64,000 bases of DNA from Patiria miniata (lineage: Eukaryota > Echinodermata > Asteroidea > Valvatida > Asterinidae), in NCBI RefSeq assembly GCF_015706575.1, contig NW_024037059.1, positions 32,436,129 through 32,500,128 of the forward strand, written 5' to 3'. Under the pieces are notes generated by a model. That model did not search any database and had not been told where the DNA came from. It saw nothing but the letters and a program-made list of their open reading frames with translations. Both the position numbers and the translations under genes were made by a program. Of the stretch, positions 22,645 to 33,466 are shown piece by piece (within the stretch, counting starts at the first letter, position 1; each line of letters begins with the position of its first letter).

Positions 22645-23350
22645 GTGTGTAACAGCGTGACACCAAAAGGACATAGGGTTTTAATACTCATTTCAGAATT
22701 GCTAAAACCCTGTGAATCTACAGAACCAAATACAATTTTTAAATGTAGTAAGTATACATTAGGTATCCAGCTACAAAACATCACCCTGAAAAAATTAAAT
22801 CATTCTCATGTAGCAAGAAATACGTTACCATAAATGAGTCTGCATATGGTAACAGCGCGACAGTAACAGCATGACCTCTGGCTAATTACGCATAAAGTCC
22901 AATTGAAAATGAGCCTATATACATGTACTAAGGGAATAAATTGTGCTTGGGAGGTGTTAAACACTATGTTTAAGACTGCTTGGAGTCTGGATGGTGATAA
23001 TTACTGTCCAAAAGACAAAACAAGTCAAAATTTAAATTTCCAACGATTACGTTCAACAATTCCACTTCATAATTTTCAAACACTCTTCTAGCTATTAAAT
23101 TTTATCACTTAAATGATCAAATTGTTTATAAGCAGGAATATCGATTCAACTGGGTCTGTTTTGATGTCTGATAGTCGAGCAGTCCCTCTGCATGGCATAT
23201 TTGTGCAACAAGCCCATACACATACGGCTGGGATACATGATACCTAACGGCTAGAATAAACCAATTAGAGCACAGGATTTCTAGCCAATGCGCAAGCAAG
23301 AAAAGTTTGAGCATGCAGTCACTTTTGTCTCAGCCTCCAACGGACAAACA
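22645..23350. other. GTAACAGCGTGAC motifs; otherwise no feature
   Basis: GTAACAGCGTGAC or close variants occur at about 22648, 22849 and 22863, and again as a perfect hairpin at 26730-26763. These are probably ends of a small element. No coding frame recognised. Confidence 0.4.
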
Positions 23351-23599
23351 CTGGATTAATTGAATGCGTCTCCAAAATTTTGTTTGTTGCCGCTACTGGA
23401 AAGTCATATTTCGTTTGGTGCTCATGATATATCCTATAAAGGACGCATCAGCTTTAGGTTCGATATAACTTTGTTTTCTGAACCCTTGGTTGTCTCAACA
23501 ACGATTGAAATTCCTCCTGGAAAAATTGAGCCTCGGCTGTTCGACCGGAGCGGTTGTGGGCCAAAACCATCTATATTAATAGCTCGTCTGTAGGCTCAG

Positions 23600-24480
23600 T
23601 GGAGCATCCCCGAAGAGGAACCCGACCAGGAGTGGCCTTTCATAGCATCGTGATTCCAAAGACGATCGCGGAGAAGGAGAATGCCACGCCCAAAGCGTCG
23701 AGCGCAGCCGCCAGCAAGATTGCGAGACGGCGATGGGGTCCTCCCGCCGCCGAAACGGCCAGCGTGAGCCCTCGAACCACCAGCGGGAGCCATGCCGATG
23801 GATGGGGCCCAAAGCACTACCAAGAACGTGCCAGAGGATGCCGCCGGGCAGCAGACAGTCGCACCGGGTAGGGGTCTCTTATTCGCTGGGTAGCGCAGCC
23901 TTTGGACCTCGATATCACTGTCTTGTGGAATGGCAAGAGTGGCGGCAGGATAGGTGATCTTCCTGACTTACTGAGTAATATGCAAGGTCCCCCTCCCTCT
24001 ATTATAATTGTACATTTGGGTTCGAATGACTTGGGCAACGTTGATTTTTTCTCCATTCGGCAACGTGTGGTGCTTTTTATGCAGTTGTGTAGGGACACCT
24101 ATCCTGGTGCACTTTTGCTCTGGTCTGAAATTCTCCCCAGGGCATTTTATTATGGGGCCAATCCCCAAGAAAGCATGGACAGGCAACGGCGAGCAGTTAA
24201 CCGCTGGTCGCGGTCCCGCTGTGGCAGAATGGGAGCAATAAGTTTGAAACACCCCCAATTCATTCGAACCCATTTTCACCTATACCGAAGAGATGGGGTG
24301 CACCTTTCACCCGCCGGGAATACCCTTTTCAGGGATAATTTGCGATCGGCCATTCGGCACTTTTTGTACGGTTTGTAGAGCTTTTTTCTTCTGGACAAGT
24401 GCTTGCAGAAGGTGGGTTGTTTTCTTTCCTTGGGCCGCGCTAGGCGCGTGTGGCGTTTTTTGTGCTTATGAAATAAAACA
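23600..24480 (+). mobile_element. Remnant of a Ngaro/DIRS-type retrotransposon carrying a hydrolase ORF
   Basis: A GC-rich island relative to its surroundings, containing an SGNH-hydrolase-like ORF of the type found as an extra ORF in some tyrosine-recombinase retrotransposons. The upstream part (23600-23870) is open in two frames with Arg/Ala/Pro-rich composition. Downstream, 24380-24480 ends near AATAAA (about 24470). No RT or recombinase is left, so it is 5'-truncated. Confidence 0.5.
23850..24378 (+). pseudogene. SGNH/GDSL-type hydrolase-like ORF, frameshifted at block I
   Basis: The frame ending TAG at 24376 reads LDLDITVLWNGKSGGRIGDL, then block III IIIVHLGSNDLG (G-x-N-D), LLLWSEILPR, RQRRAVNRWSR, and block V DGVHLSPAGNTLF (D-x-x-H). 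The expected block I nucleophile motif, G-x-S, is visible just upstream as VGVSY in another frame, immediately followed in the main frame by IRWVAQ. The gene is therefore broken by a shift right after the putative Ser. SGNH hydrolases are esterases/lipases; in retrotransposons the role is unknown. The GxND and DxxH residues are intact. Confidence 0.65.
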
Positions 24481-24839
24481 GCCCACGATTTTCCCCATTT
24501 TGGGTTATTATAGTGGCTTACTATCTACATTAATTAAAGGAAGTATAACCACAATGTATATGTTATTGTTTATTGCATTAAGGTTATTAATTATAATCGT
24601 AGTTGTAACAGGTAGCAGCTTCTCCCTTGAGTCAATTCAACAGGGGAGGAGCACCGTTCTTCCTTCTGTGAGTACAAACCAAGGAATCGAACGGTGCCTG
24701 GGAATTTATAGTTTATTGTTTATGGCATTTGGAGTGTGTATTGTTAAGTGTTATTCATCATTACATGCCATGACCTAGGTTGATCTGGTCTCCCGACCGG
24801 GTGTCCACTCGGCCTTATGTGGCACTCGTTAATAGCCAC

Positions 24840-24940
24840 ACTAAATGCATTTACGTTGATTGATGGTTCTGGGCTTCTGGTGCCCATTGGCTGTAATGAT
24901 TAATGGTTCTGGGCTTGTGGTGCTCAGGGGCTTCTGGTGC
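24840..24940 (+). repeat. Short tandem GGTTCTGGGCTTCTGGTGCC units
   Basis: Three imperfect copies of (GGTTCTG)GGCTTCTGGTGCC lie at about 24863, 24904 and 24927, just beyond the hydrolase remnant. They may be part of that element's 3' end. Confidence 0.5.
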
Positions 24941-24944
24941 CCAA

Positions 24945-25690
24945 CTCTGATATTGATATGGATATTGACAAATTATTTGGTGCTACACAATTGAAATAAT
25001 ACCCGGTGGCCCAAATGAAAAACGGTAGCCGGAGTAACAGTTTGAAGAAATGTTTTGAATAAACTGTTGGCTGAGGCGTGTAGTCACACACACATTTGGA
25101 CTGCGTGTTTCTTTCATTTATCTGCTTATAAATAATGGAATGTCCAGCTTGCGAGTAAGACATGTAAACAACTCCTTTTATAGAGATTGGCACGCGTGTC
25201 ACGCGTACTGCACGATGTTGTGCAGATGCAGCTGTGGCGAGTGCGTTGTGAATTTAGGACTATTAAATACAGACTTACTGGTAGTATTGCGCATGCCTAC
25301 ATGAGGATTGTGAACGTTCAACAAATGAAAGGGTAAAGACACTAGATTTCATAGGAGTCCACATTTCATGTGACACTGGAAAAGTGTTTAAGATCAGCCA
25401 GGTGACGGGCTCTCCACCAATGGGAATGGGTAAACTGTCTTAGGCATTTATGAAAGAAGATTAAAGTATCTCCAAAATTTACATTAAGTGTTGTAGACTT
25501 AAACTCAACTTAAACATTACATTACCACAACCCCAAGGTTTTCCTATTTTTCTTAATTAATCAACTTAATTGCCTAATTATGCACTTCAGCTATTTTAAG
25601 AATATTTGGAAGTCCGAGTTCATAGTATTGACCACACATGTAGGCACAGATTTAACAAATTTCCCCAGACGTTGTTCTTGACAGGTTCCC
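24945..25690. other. No feature recognised
   Basis: AT-rich, no coding or repeat structure noted. Confidence 0.4.
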
Positions 25691-25692
25691 AG

Positions 25693-26308
25693 CAGCCGAT
25701 TTCACGAAACCTTACGCAATGGCGCAACTTTGCTTGCGCCACAATTTATTGCGTAAGCTGCACAACATTTCATGCTCCGCAAAATTTCACTTATGACACA
25801 TCTCACGAAAGTCCGCGACTAGCGCAATAAATGATGGCATAACTTGTGCAATAATTTCAGGTGGCGTAAGTTGTGGCGTAGCGACTGAAAATGACCTATT
25901 TTACCAGAAAATCGGGACTGTCGTGGAGCCCGTTATTGCACAACTTATCAAGGTTGATACAAAACACTCACAACTTTAGGTTTGAAGTAAATGAAGTTGT
26001 ATTTTACTCGTTACATAATTTTTAGAGTTGCCGAACGATTTCGAAGAAAGTTGAACAAGAGAGTTTTCAAAATGGCGGGCTGAGGTGATGCAACGACTGT
26101 TTTGCAAACGAACAAATTCACACACAAATAGCTGTCGTAAATGTTGATTTTATACTTGTCCAAGATGTTTAAATTATTTAAAACGTTGCACAGCTATGCC
26201 AAGTTTCGTGAAATCGATCGTAAGTTTATTGCGCAGCTGCACAACAAATTTGTTGCATAAGTCTTATATACATGTCGCAAGCTGCGCACTTTTTCGTGAA
26301 TTCGGCTG
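25693..26308. mobile_element. MITE with CAGCCGAWTTCACGAAA ends and GCGCAA-rich subtermini
   Basis: Left end CAGCCGATTTCACGAAACC; right end read inward CAGCCGAATTCACGAAAAA. A CAG lies on each side (25690-25692, 26309-26311), which could be a 3-bp target duplication. Variants of GCGCAACTT and TTGCGTAAG repeat near both ends. No ORF. Confidence 0.65.
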
Positions 26309-26729
26309 CAGGTGATATTGGTTGGTTGTGATAATGCCCTCTTGTGGTGGCAGTTTATCGCGGCGGGTTAATTATCGCGTATATATAGAACCATAAAAAC
26401 ATCTAGCCCCTAGACTAGGTAATCAGCCAACAATCAGCATGTTTTTTTTCTTAAAAATGCTTGTAGACCCATAATGAATGGATTATTCCAACATTGATGC
26501 TGTAATATATTATTCCACAACTTACCAAAGCTGTGTGCAGAATGGCTTATTCCATTTTCTCAAAAGAGTATTAAGTGGACCTTGAGCGAATTGTTTTTGT
26601 TTTTGCCCCAAGGCCGAGTCACATCCTACCTGCATTACTAGTATGCACTTCATTACTACCGGTAGTATGCACTCACCTGAATGAAGTTACTCGTAGAAAG
26701 TTATCTCACTGTGTAATTCAATGGCAGTT

Positions 26730-26763
26730 GTCACGCTGTTACCAAAAAAAGTAACAGCGTGAC
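26730..26763. repeat. Perfect 13-bp-stem hairpin GTCACGCTGTTAC
   Basis: GTCACGCTGTTAC, loop CAAAAAAA, then GTAACAGCGTGAC. The same word occurs singly at about 22648, 22849 and 22863, each time near GACCTC or GACACC. Confidence 0.85.
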
Positions 26764-27051
26764 CTCTTTTTAATTGAAATAATTAATTAACAATACGTAA
26801 TATATTTACTTTGGTGCATGCATGTTATGTGCCTGTGGAAGTATGATTTGCATTGTGAGTATTATTTAATTCCTTCTTATAAAATTTAAAGAAATATTAA
26901 AAATGAGCTCTTTTTCATTAACAGTAAGACGTTTCTGGGAAATATTAATTAGGTGGTCACTGAAGCAAAAGTTAATATGCAAATTGTTGTTTTCATATAA
27001 GCTATTAAGAATAAGTATGAAACTTCATGTAACTTTTAAAAAACTATAATT

Positions 27052-27890
27052 GGCTGTTTCGGCAAACATGCCGAAACAGCCTTTGTTTTCGTTAAGATTA
27101 CTTTTTTTTCCCCAGTCATTTTGCCCATAGAATTTGTACACGTTTATTTGTTCCCGGAACTTTGGGCATTAAAATCAATCCGATTGCCTTTATACTTGCA
27201 CACACTTAGACCAGGACCTGCAGATATGTGTTGACCATTGATGTCATCGCGTGTCATGTGACGTCACATTAAAGGTGCATATTATGAAGGCCTATATCTA
27301 CAGAACTACAGGTCCGATTGGGTTGAAAGTTGGCATGTACCTAGACCAGGATGTGTTATAGATGAAAAATTAAGTGACGTCACGATGACGTTAAAGATTA
27401 ATAGATATAATCTTTGAAAATCAATATAAAATCAACCGTGAGAGATCTGAACATGACTTTTGCGGCAATTAAAAGAATAATCCAGGGTCTTCATTACTGA
27501 TATTACGTCCAACATCGCGTGACCCTTCCTTCTAGTTGAAACCAGAAGTTTTTTTTGTAATTTAAATTGGTAAAAAATGTGAACTTGCTTTCAATGACGT
27601 ATGTTCTGGCAAAGTTCTTCATTACAAAAAAAAAATAACGGTGACGTCATCAAATGTTAGAGCGCCTTCTAGCGGCAGGTTGTTATAGATGATTATAGAT
27701 GAAAATTGATGTGACGCCATCATGACATCATCACGTGACATGCGACGTCATAATTCAAAGCCCTATGAAAATGTAATCACATATTTATATGCCACCATTT
27801 ATTATAAACAGAACTCTACAACCTTCCTGGATGGAACTTATACTTGAAACTTTACATGTCACATGTCACAATAAAGTTGCTGAAACAGCC
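27052..27890. mobile_element. Repeat element bounded by GGCTGTTTC, with a terminal hairpin
   Basis: At the left, GGCTGTTTCGGCA-AACA-TGCCGAAACAGCC is a perfect 13-bp hairpin. At the right, GCTGAAACAGCC (27879-27890) is its partial inverted copy. Inside are many GTGACGTCA words, a part inverted relative to 46285-46400, and a part inverted relative to the ACTTCCGG...CCGGAAGGAAGGGTCACGTGA family at 30.8 and 36.5 kb. A composite of known-here families. Confidence 0.5.
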
Positions 27891-28685
27891 CTGTGTTTGT
27901 CCACAAACATAAGTCTATTTTTTTGTGTGTCAGTGAGCAGCATAAATAATCCACACAATTTGTGAAATTATTAGGATTTCATTAATGCTAATTAATAAAT
28001 ACCTTGGAGAGTTGATGGTTTCTGATTGGTCGAGACTCGATCACGTGGCCGGGCATTAACGGTGATAATGGACCGGCTTCAAAGATCAAGCAAATAAATG
28101 GCCCCTGAACCAACATTGATCCAGCCCCGTTCAGCCCCATGCAAGCCAATGATTGGTCAAAATATAGTAACAGTCCTGCGGTAGCTTGTAACAATAGAGC
28201 ACTGCACATGCACTCAACCCCCATCGCGTGAGACTGACGCGCGCGTACGCAACACAGTTGCTAGGTTTGCGTGCGTGCGCGCGCGTAATGAAGTTTTGAA
28301 ACGACATCGTCAGATTGTACATGCAGTGCAGTATATATACTAACCGAGGATGTTTACGACGAAAGCGTAGATCTACGATTTATTTTCTTTGAACACTTCA
28401 CCCACTGACATATTTACCTTTCCTAAACCAAGCATCTTTGTAATTCCGGTCACAAGGAATGTGTAAACGAGATTTCAGCTTCCTCCATCAGGTAAAGATA
28501 TGAAAACATTGTTGTAATTTGTTTCGCTACGGCAGCAGTTTCTGTTGAGTTTACGCCGTTATAGCTGTTAAGCTAAAATATTGCCCATGAACATGAACAC
28601 AAAAAAGTCTGGAAATATCACCGAAAGAAAGTCACAAAATTGGAGCATTTTAACTGTTTATTTCGTTAAAAAGGTATTTATTAAT

Positions 28686-28813
28686 GGGAATAACAGTGTG
28701 AGGATCCAGTCTTCACTGCGTGATAATGACCGCTGTTAATGGACCTACAGCGGTCACCCCCACACCCGGTCATGATCACGCAGTGATGACCAGCTCCTCA
28801 CACTGTTATTCCC
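28686..28813. mobile_element. Fold-back MITE with GGGAATAACAGTGTGAGG ends
   Basis: The two ends are exact inverted copies over 18 bp. Inner arms (ACTGCGTGATAATGACC against GGTCATGATCACGCAGT, and GACCGCTG against CAGCGGTC) also pair. 128 bp, no ORF. Confidence 0.8.
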
Positions 28814-28989
28814 TTATTCAAAATGCAAAATCAAAGGTGTAATCTTGTGGATTTTTCAAAATTATGGTTGTTTCTCAAAATTTCAGACTTTCAGCTTTAT
28901 TTTGATCCCAAATTAATCAAGAAATAACAATTTTGAAAATTCAGGTGTCATGTCCACCTTTGCATGGATTGCCCTCTAGCCCGAAAAGT

Positions 28990-29142
28990 GTTCAGTATTC
29001 ACGTCCTCGTATTAGTTCCGTAGAATTGCATAGACCGAGGAAAATATGGCTGCCCATCAGAGCCCGGCAGCTGGGGGTTCCTGTGGGTACGTTGTGGAGA
29101 AATTTTAGGAAGGTGCCACATGCAGACTCTGCGGATCCGTGA
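28990..29142 (+). other. Possible helix-turn-helix fragment
   Basis: A plus frame reads RKIWLPIRARQLGVPVGTLW then RNFRK. R-A-R-Q-L-G-V-P-x-x-T-L resembles the recognition part of psq-type HTH domains used by some transposases and regulators. Short and without context; the Tc1 remnant that follows has its own HTH. Confidence 0.25.
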
Positions 29143-29349
29143 ACCAATTTCACTGTCTCCAATTGACGAGTATCGTGTGCAAATTATATTCATGAATGCT
29201 CACACAAACCAGATGATCCATGTTGTCACGCCTCATTGACTCCCAATAGGAAGCCATGCTGCTGAAAAAAATAAAACAGGGTCTCCTGTAATCCTGCATT
29301 CATTATGGCATTCAACCTCTTGGTATATGTACAAGACAGAGTAGACATT

Positions 29350-30000
29350 GGTCATTCAGAAAACCAATTCTTTTTTTAACACTGAAACATGCCTCGACTG
29401 AAAGAGGTCCACAGAGGTTGTGCACTGGGTATGCTGGATGCAGGCTTGCAAGCTGCAGAAGTTGCAGGACACTTACAGGTGCATCCAAGCATGATTTCCA
29501 GACTTGATGTTCGCAACACAGCCAGCGTTAGTGACCTTCCAAGACGTGGGCAACCTCGAGTGACATCTCCATGCCAGGAACGCCATATTGTCCTGCATCG
29601 GATAATACTGTCTGGATCAACAGACAGACGGCCAGAGAGACACCTGGTACCCATAACAACGGGATCAGTGACCAGACAGTCAGAAACAGACTTCGGAGTG
29701 CCGAGTTCAGATGGCACAGGCCTTACACCTCACAAGCGAGACAGGGCAACGACGTCTTCAATGGGCCTCCCAATATTGCGACTGGACACAAAGAATGCGG
29801 AACCAGGACCTCATTATTGATGAATCACATTTTTGACTCTCCAATTCTGATGGAAGTGTCATGGCGTACAGGAGACCAGGCAAACGATACTGGGATGTTA
29901 CAGTTGTGGAGCATACAGATGGGGAGGACCAAGCATCAGGGTTTGGGCAGGAATGTCTCAGACAGACACACACATTTACGTTACATACCTAGTGGGGACA
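29350..30000 (+). pseudogene. Tc1/mariner-type transposase remnant
   Basis: From the ATG at 29389 the frame reads the bipartite HTH: RGCALGMLDAGLQAAEVAGH, LQVHPSMISRL, then DLPRRGQPRVTSPCQERHIV. A frameshift near 29640 leads to GTHNNGISDQTVRNRLRSAE. After another shift comes WASQYCDWTQ and the second catalytic block DLIIDESHF (about 29809-29835), then SDGSVMAYRRPGKRYWD. The order and motifs are those of Tc1-like transposases (D...D-E-S-R-F...). The third catalytic residue lies beyond the readable part, and the terminal inverted repeats were not identified. At least two frameshifts; inactive. Confidence 0.78.
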
Positions 30001-30355
30001 TTCCTTTGTTTTCATGTAGAAAACAAAAACCTGTGAAGAAAACTCATTTTAATCACACTGTGAAAACTCTTTCAACCCACATTTTTTTTCTATGATTCCC
30101 TTGAGTGTTTCTCTTCATTTTGCAATGGATAAACCTAACCCAAAAATGTCTCTAAACCTGTTTTCCAGAGAGGGGAAAACATTGTGTGGACGTGGGCAAG
30201 TCCACACAACATCGCTGCTACCTGGTTTATGTGCACCTTTTTGTTTGAAAGTCCACACAGTGAATGTAATGCTTGTTCAGACATACATAACTGGTACATA
30301 CACACAGAAGGAATACGCTATCGCAATATCCCCCTCCGGCTTACAACCAGGGGGA

Positions 30356-30960
30356 TAAAAATGAAGATCCTGGATTATTCTATCAACTCCTGTGAAAAGC
30401 AAAATCAGATCTCTCACAGTTGATTTTATATTGATTTTCAAAGATTAAAGCTAGAAATCTTTAGTTGTTGTAATCTAATACAGGATGACATTATCCTGAT
30501 GTCATTACCAGAAAGCTTGAGCGCTATGAAGCAAACATCTGGATTAAATCTCTCGCGGTTGATTTTTCAGCAATTTTTTTGAGGTTTAAAGGTATTTACA
30601 TTGTTGGCAACTTCGCCACACTCTTCAACCATGTCAACTGATTATTTATTTTAAATATTTTTGAACCTGCTGTTATAGGGCGCTGTAACATTTTATGACA
30701 TCACCATTAATTTTGTTTGTAAAGAACAACTTAGTCAGAGCATACATCGTTGAAAGCAAGTTCACATCCTTCACCAATTTTAAATTACCAGGCACTTCCG
30801 GTTTTAACCGGAAGGAAGGGTCACGTGATTTTGCACATAATATCAAAAACTAAGACCCTGCATTATTCTATAAATTCTCGTAAAAATCAAGTTCAGGTCT
30901 CTCAGGGTTGATTTTATATTGATTTTTAAAGATTAAATCTATTAATCTTAAACAGTTTCT
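30356..30960. repeat. Interspersed repeat family (ACTTCCGG / GGTTGATTTTATATTGATTTT), two partial copies
   Basis: 30356-30475 and 30750-30955 share GATCCTGGATTATTCTAT-type sequence and the tail GTTGATTTTATATTGATTTT. The second also has GGCACTTCCGG...CCGGAAGGAAGGGTCACGTGA. Further copies are at 36421-36620 (same orientation) and 27400-27600 (inverted). No ORF; a family of several hundred bp. Confidence 0.7.
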
Positions 30961-31204
30961 CAGACTGGACACATGGCCATTCTAGACCAATGAAATTACA
31001 GAATCCAAGCACACACTATAAACAAGTCAGGTGTGTTTACAAACACAAATGCCCCGCAACCGTGACTGTTCCCATGACCTAACACCACTCTTTTAACATC
31101 AACTTACATGTACATGTACTTGGGTCACATGGAACGTTCATTGACAGCATTAGTGTTTTCAGTAGGTTTTATATGAATTAATCCCTATGTTCTCAGAATA
31201 AATA

Positions 31205-31720
31205 CAAGATTTTTATTGTTTTAGCTACTGTGACCTTGACCCTTGATATTTTGGCCCAAAATGCAATAGGCTTCTTAGGATTACCAAGAACAATCCACAA
31301 ACCAAATTTGAAGTTCACATGTACAGTATTTCTCAAGTTATCGCGCTGACAAAATTCTTTTGTTTTAGCCGCTGTGACCTTGACCCTTGACCTTTCAACC
31401 CCCAATGCAATAGGCTTCGTAGGATTGCCAAGAACAATCCACAAACCAAATTTGAAGTTCACATGTAAAGTATTTCTCAAGTTATCGCGCTGACAAAATT
31501 TCTTTTGTTATAGCCACTGTGACCTTGACCCTCGACCTTTCGGCCCCCAATGCAGTAGGCTTCTTAGGATTGCCAAGAACAATCCACAAACCAAATTTGA
31601 AGTTCACATGTACAGTATTTCTCAAGTTATCGCGCTGACAAAATTCTTTTGTTTTAGCCACTGTGACCTTGACCCTTGACCTTTCAACCCCCAATGCAAT
31701 AGGCTTCTTAAAATCCATAT
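31205..31720 (+). repeat. Tandem repeat, four units of ~144 bp
   Basis: The unit begins near CTGTGACCTTGACCCTTGAC, continues CAATGCAATAGGCTTCTTAG, CCACAAACCAAATTTGAAGT and ends CAAGTTATCGCGCTGACAAA. TGACCT anchors fall at about 31231, 31375, 31520 and 31664 (spacing 144-145). Copies differ at a few positions; the last is cut short after GGCTTCTTA. The long minus-strand open frames here result from the repeat length being divisible by three. Confidence 0.9.
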
Positions 31721-31739
31721 ATCTATTTCGTGAAAAACT

Positions 31740-31948
31740 TGTGGGGTACCAAAACGGTAGCCCCAAGTCGGAGGGCATTCCTTGTGGGGTACCTCCCATT
31801 CCTTGTGGGGTACCTCCCATTGTTCCGGTACCCCACAAGGCAGTGTTTGTACACGCACCCACGCACACACACACCCACCCACCCACCACCCAACCACGGA
31901 AGGACAAGGCGGAAACAGTATGCCCCTTTGGCTTTGCCGCGGGGCATA
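31740..31948. repeat. GTGGGGTACC repeats, CA/CCCA run and GCCCC...GGGGC hairpin
   Basis: CCTTGTGGGGTACCTCCCAT occurs twice in a row (from about 31781), with inverted relatives at both sides. A CA/CACC-rich run is at 31855-31900. ATGCCCCTTTGGCTTTGCC with GCGGGGCAT forms a small hairpin at 31920-31947. Confidence 0.7.
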
Positions 31949-31949
31949 A

Positions 31950-32225
31950 AAAGCATTTTATACCACTGTAGGTCTCAAAGCACTACACAATTATTACCCT
32001 GTTTATCTGGCCATCAGACCAGTTTTTTATTTGCCACAACTCAAGATCAGCGCAATCTGGTCCTTACATATACAGGTACCCCTTTATACTCCTGGGTGGA
32101 GAGAGGCAACTGTAGTAAAGTGTCTTGCCCAAGAACACAAGCACCATGTTTCCTGTCAGGGTTCGAACTCATGTACCATGGCACATGAGTTGAACACCAT
32201 AACCATAGGACCACAGCACTCTACC
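31950..32225 (-). mobile_element. tRNA-derived SINE with L2-like 3' tail
   Basis: The minus strand begins with an A box TGGTCCTATGGTTATGG (about 32196-32212) and a B box GAGTTCGAACCCTG (32157-32170). A body follows with TTCTTGGGCAAGACACTTTA and CTCCACCCAGGAGTATAAAG, a block common in invertebrate SINEs. The 3' part, TGTAGTGCTTTGAGACC...GTATAAAATGC, resembles the AAAGCGC...GCGCTATATAAATG end of the L2 LINE at 8.0-11.0 kb, as expected if the SINE borrows that LINE's machinery. Confidence 0.72.
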
Positions 32226-33466
32226 TAAACTGGTTTTGGAAATGATCATGGAAATCGTGCCATGTGTAGTTTTTGTGTCATCACTTTCTGGAGTGCTTCA
32301 AACACTTGACTAATGGGAGCATTTAAGTAAGGAGTTCAGAGGATTAAATTCATTTTCAATAATAATCACCTTGACTCTAAAACCAATGGCATCCAACCTT
32401 TCATGCTGAGCCTTAAGAGTGTCTTCAGACTAATGTCTTACGAAAAATGACAAAGTACCGGTATATTGGTGAGGCTGGAAAAGATTGATAGATATTGCGC
32501 ACACCAGTGTTACAATTTTCAAAATTGAACGTAGCAAGGCCTATTTTTCCAATTTCAACTAAAAGTAATAAACATATCACAATGACTTTTACCAGACACT
32601 TGGATCAATATAGGGGAAATAAATCCTGAAAGTTGCATGAAGATACCGTCTTCCAAACGGGAGAAATTAATTTTCAAAGATTTCACCCGCCAACGTGAAC
32701 ATGTCTGTGTACATGTAGTTTCATTCAAAATAAAGTGTTACGTGACCTTTAGAAATCGCCCTTCGCAACCATATGGCTGTAAGGGCTGCATTATACACAA
32801 GCTTTGCTGTGTATCCAAATGTAGTCAATAGTGGACCTTGAAAATAGAGCATAATAGGGTCCACGACATGGTGAAGGTCTATAGTTAGAAATCATGTACA
32901 AAACCACTGGGGTTTCTTCAAACAAATATGAGCCTGTCCATGATATCAAAATCTCAGTACCCCACAGGTTTGAGACTTTATTGAAAACAAAAGTCAACAA
33001 AAATATCGTGAACCATACAAATTTCCTAATCTGATAGATCATACATCGAGACACATTTGTTTTGTTGCGACAGTCACTGGACCATTGCTTCCACAGGATT
33101 ACAGGGAGGTTAATTATAGGTGAATTAAAAATGCAAACAAAAGCTTGATCAAAGCAGTTAGGTATTCGAAAGTTAATCGGGCGAGATGTGGAAGTGGGTG
33201 ACGGGGCAAAGCCATCTCTTACAATATGAACTAGAAAGCACTCAGAGAGCGCAAACCTCTGCCAAGGCTCAACAATTCCCCGCCATATTGTCAGTACACC
33301 CAAAAGAAATACTCACATATCCACTAGACTTCCATACTTTGTAAACCGTAACTGAAAAATTAAATCATTTTTTTTTATTAATTCTTTTACACTGTAGCGA
33401 CTGCCCATTTAACTTTAACTATGTGCAACCCACTGCCAAGGTCAACGGGTCAAGCATATCGACAAT

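Noticed and set aside
31205..31720. CRISPR-like array
   Set aside because: Units are contiguous 144-bp copies without unique spacers, and the sequence is clearly eukaryotic.
31193..31907. Long minus-strand frames with repeated NLRNTVHVNFKFGLWIVLGN
   Set aside because: They come from a 144-bp tandem repeat, whose length is a multiple of three; there is no sign of a gene.
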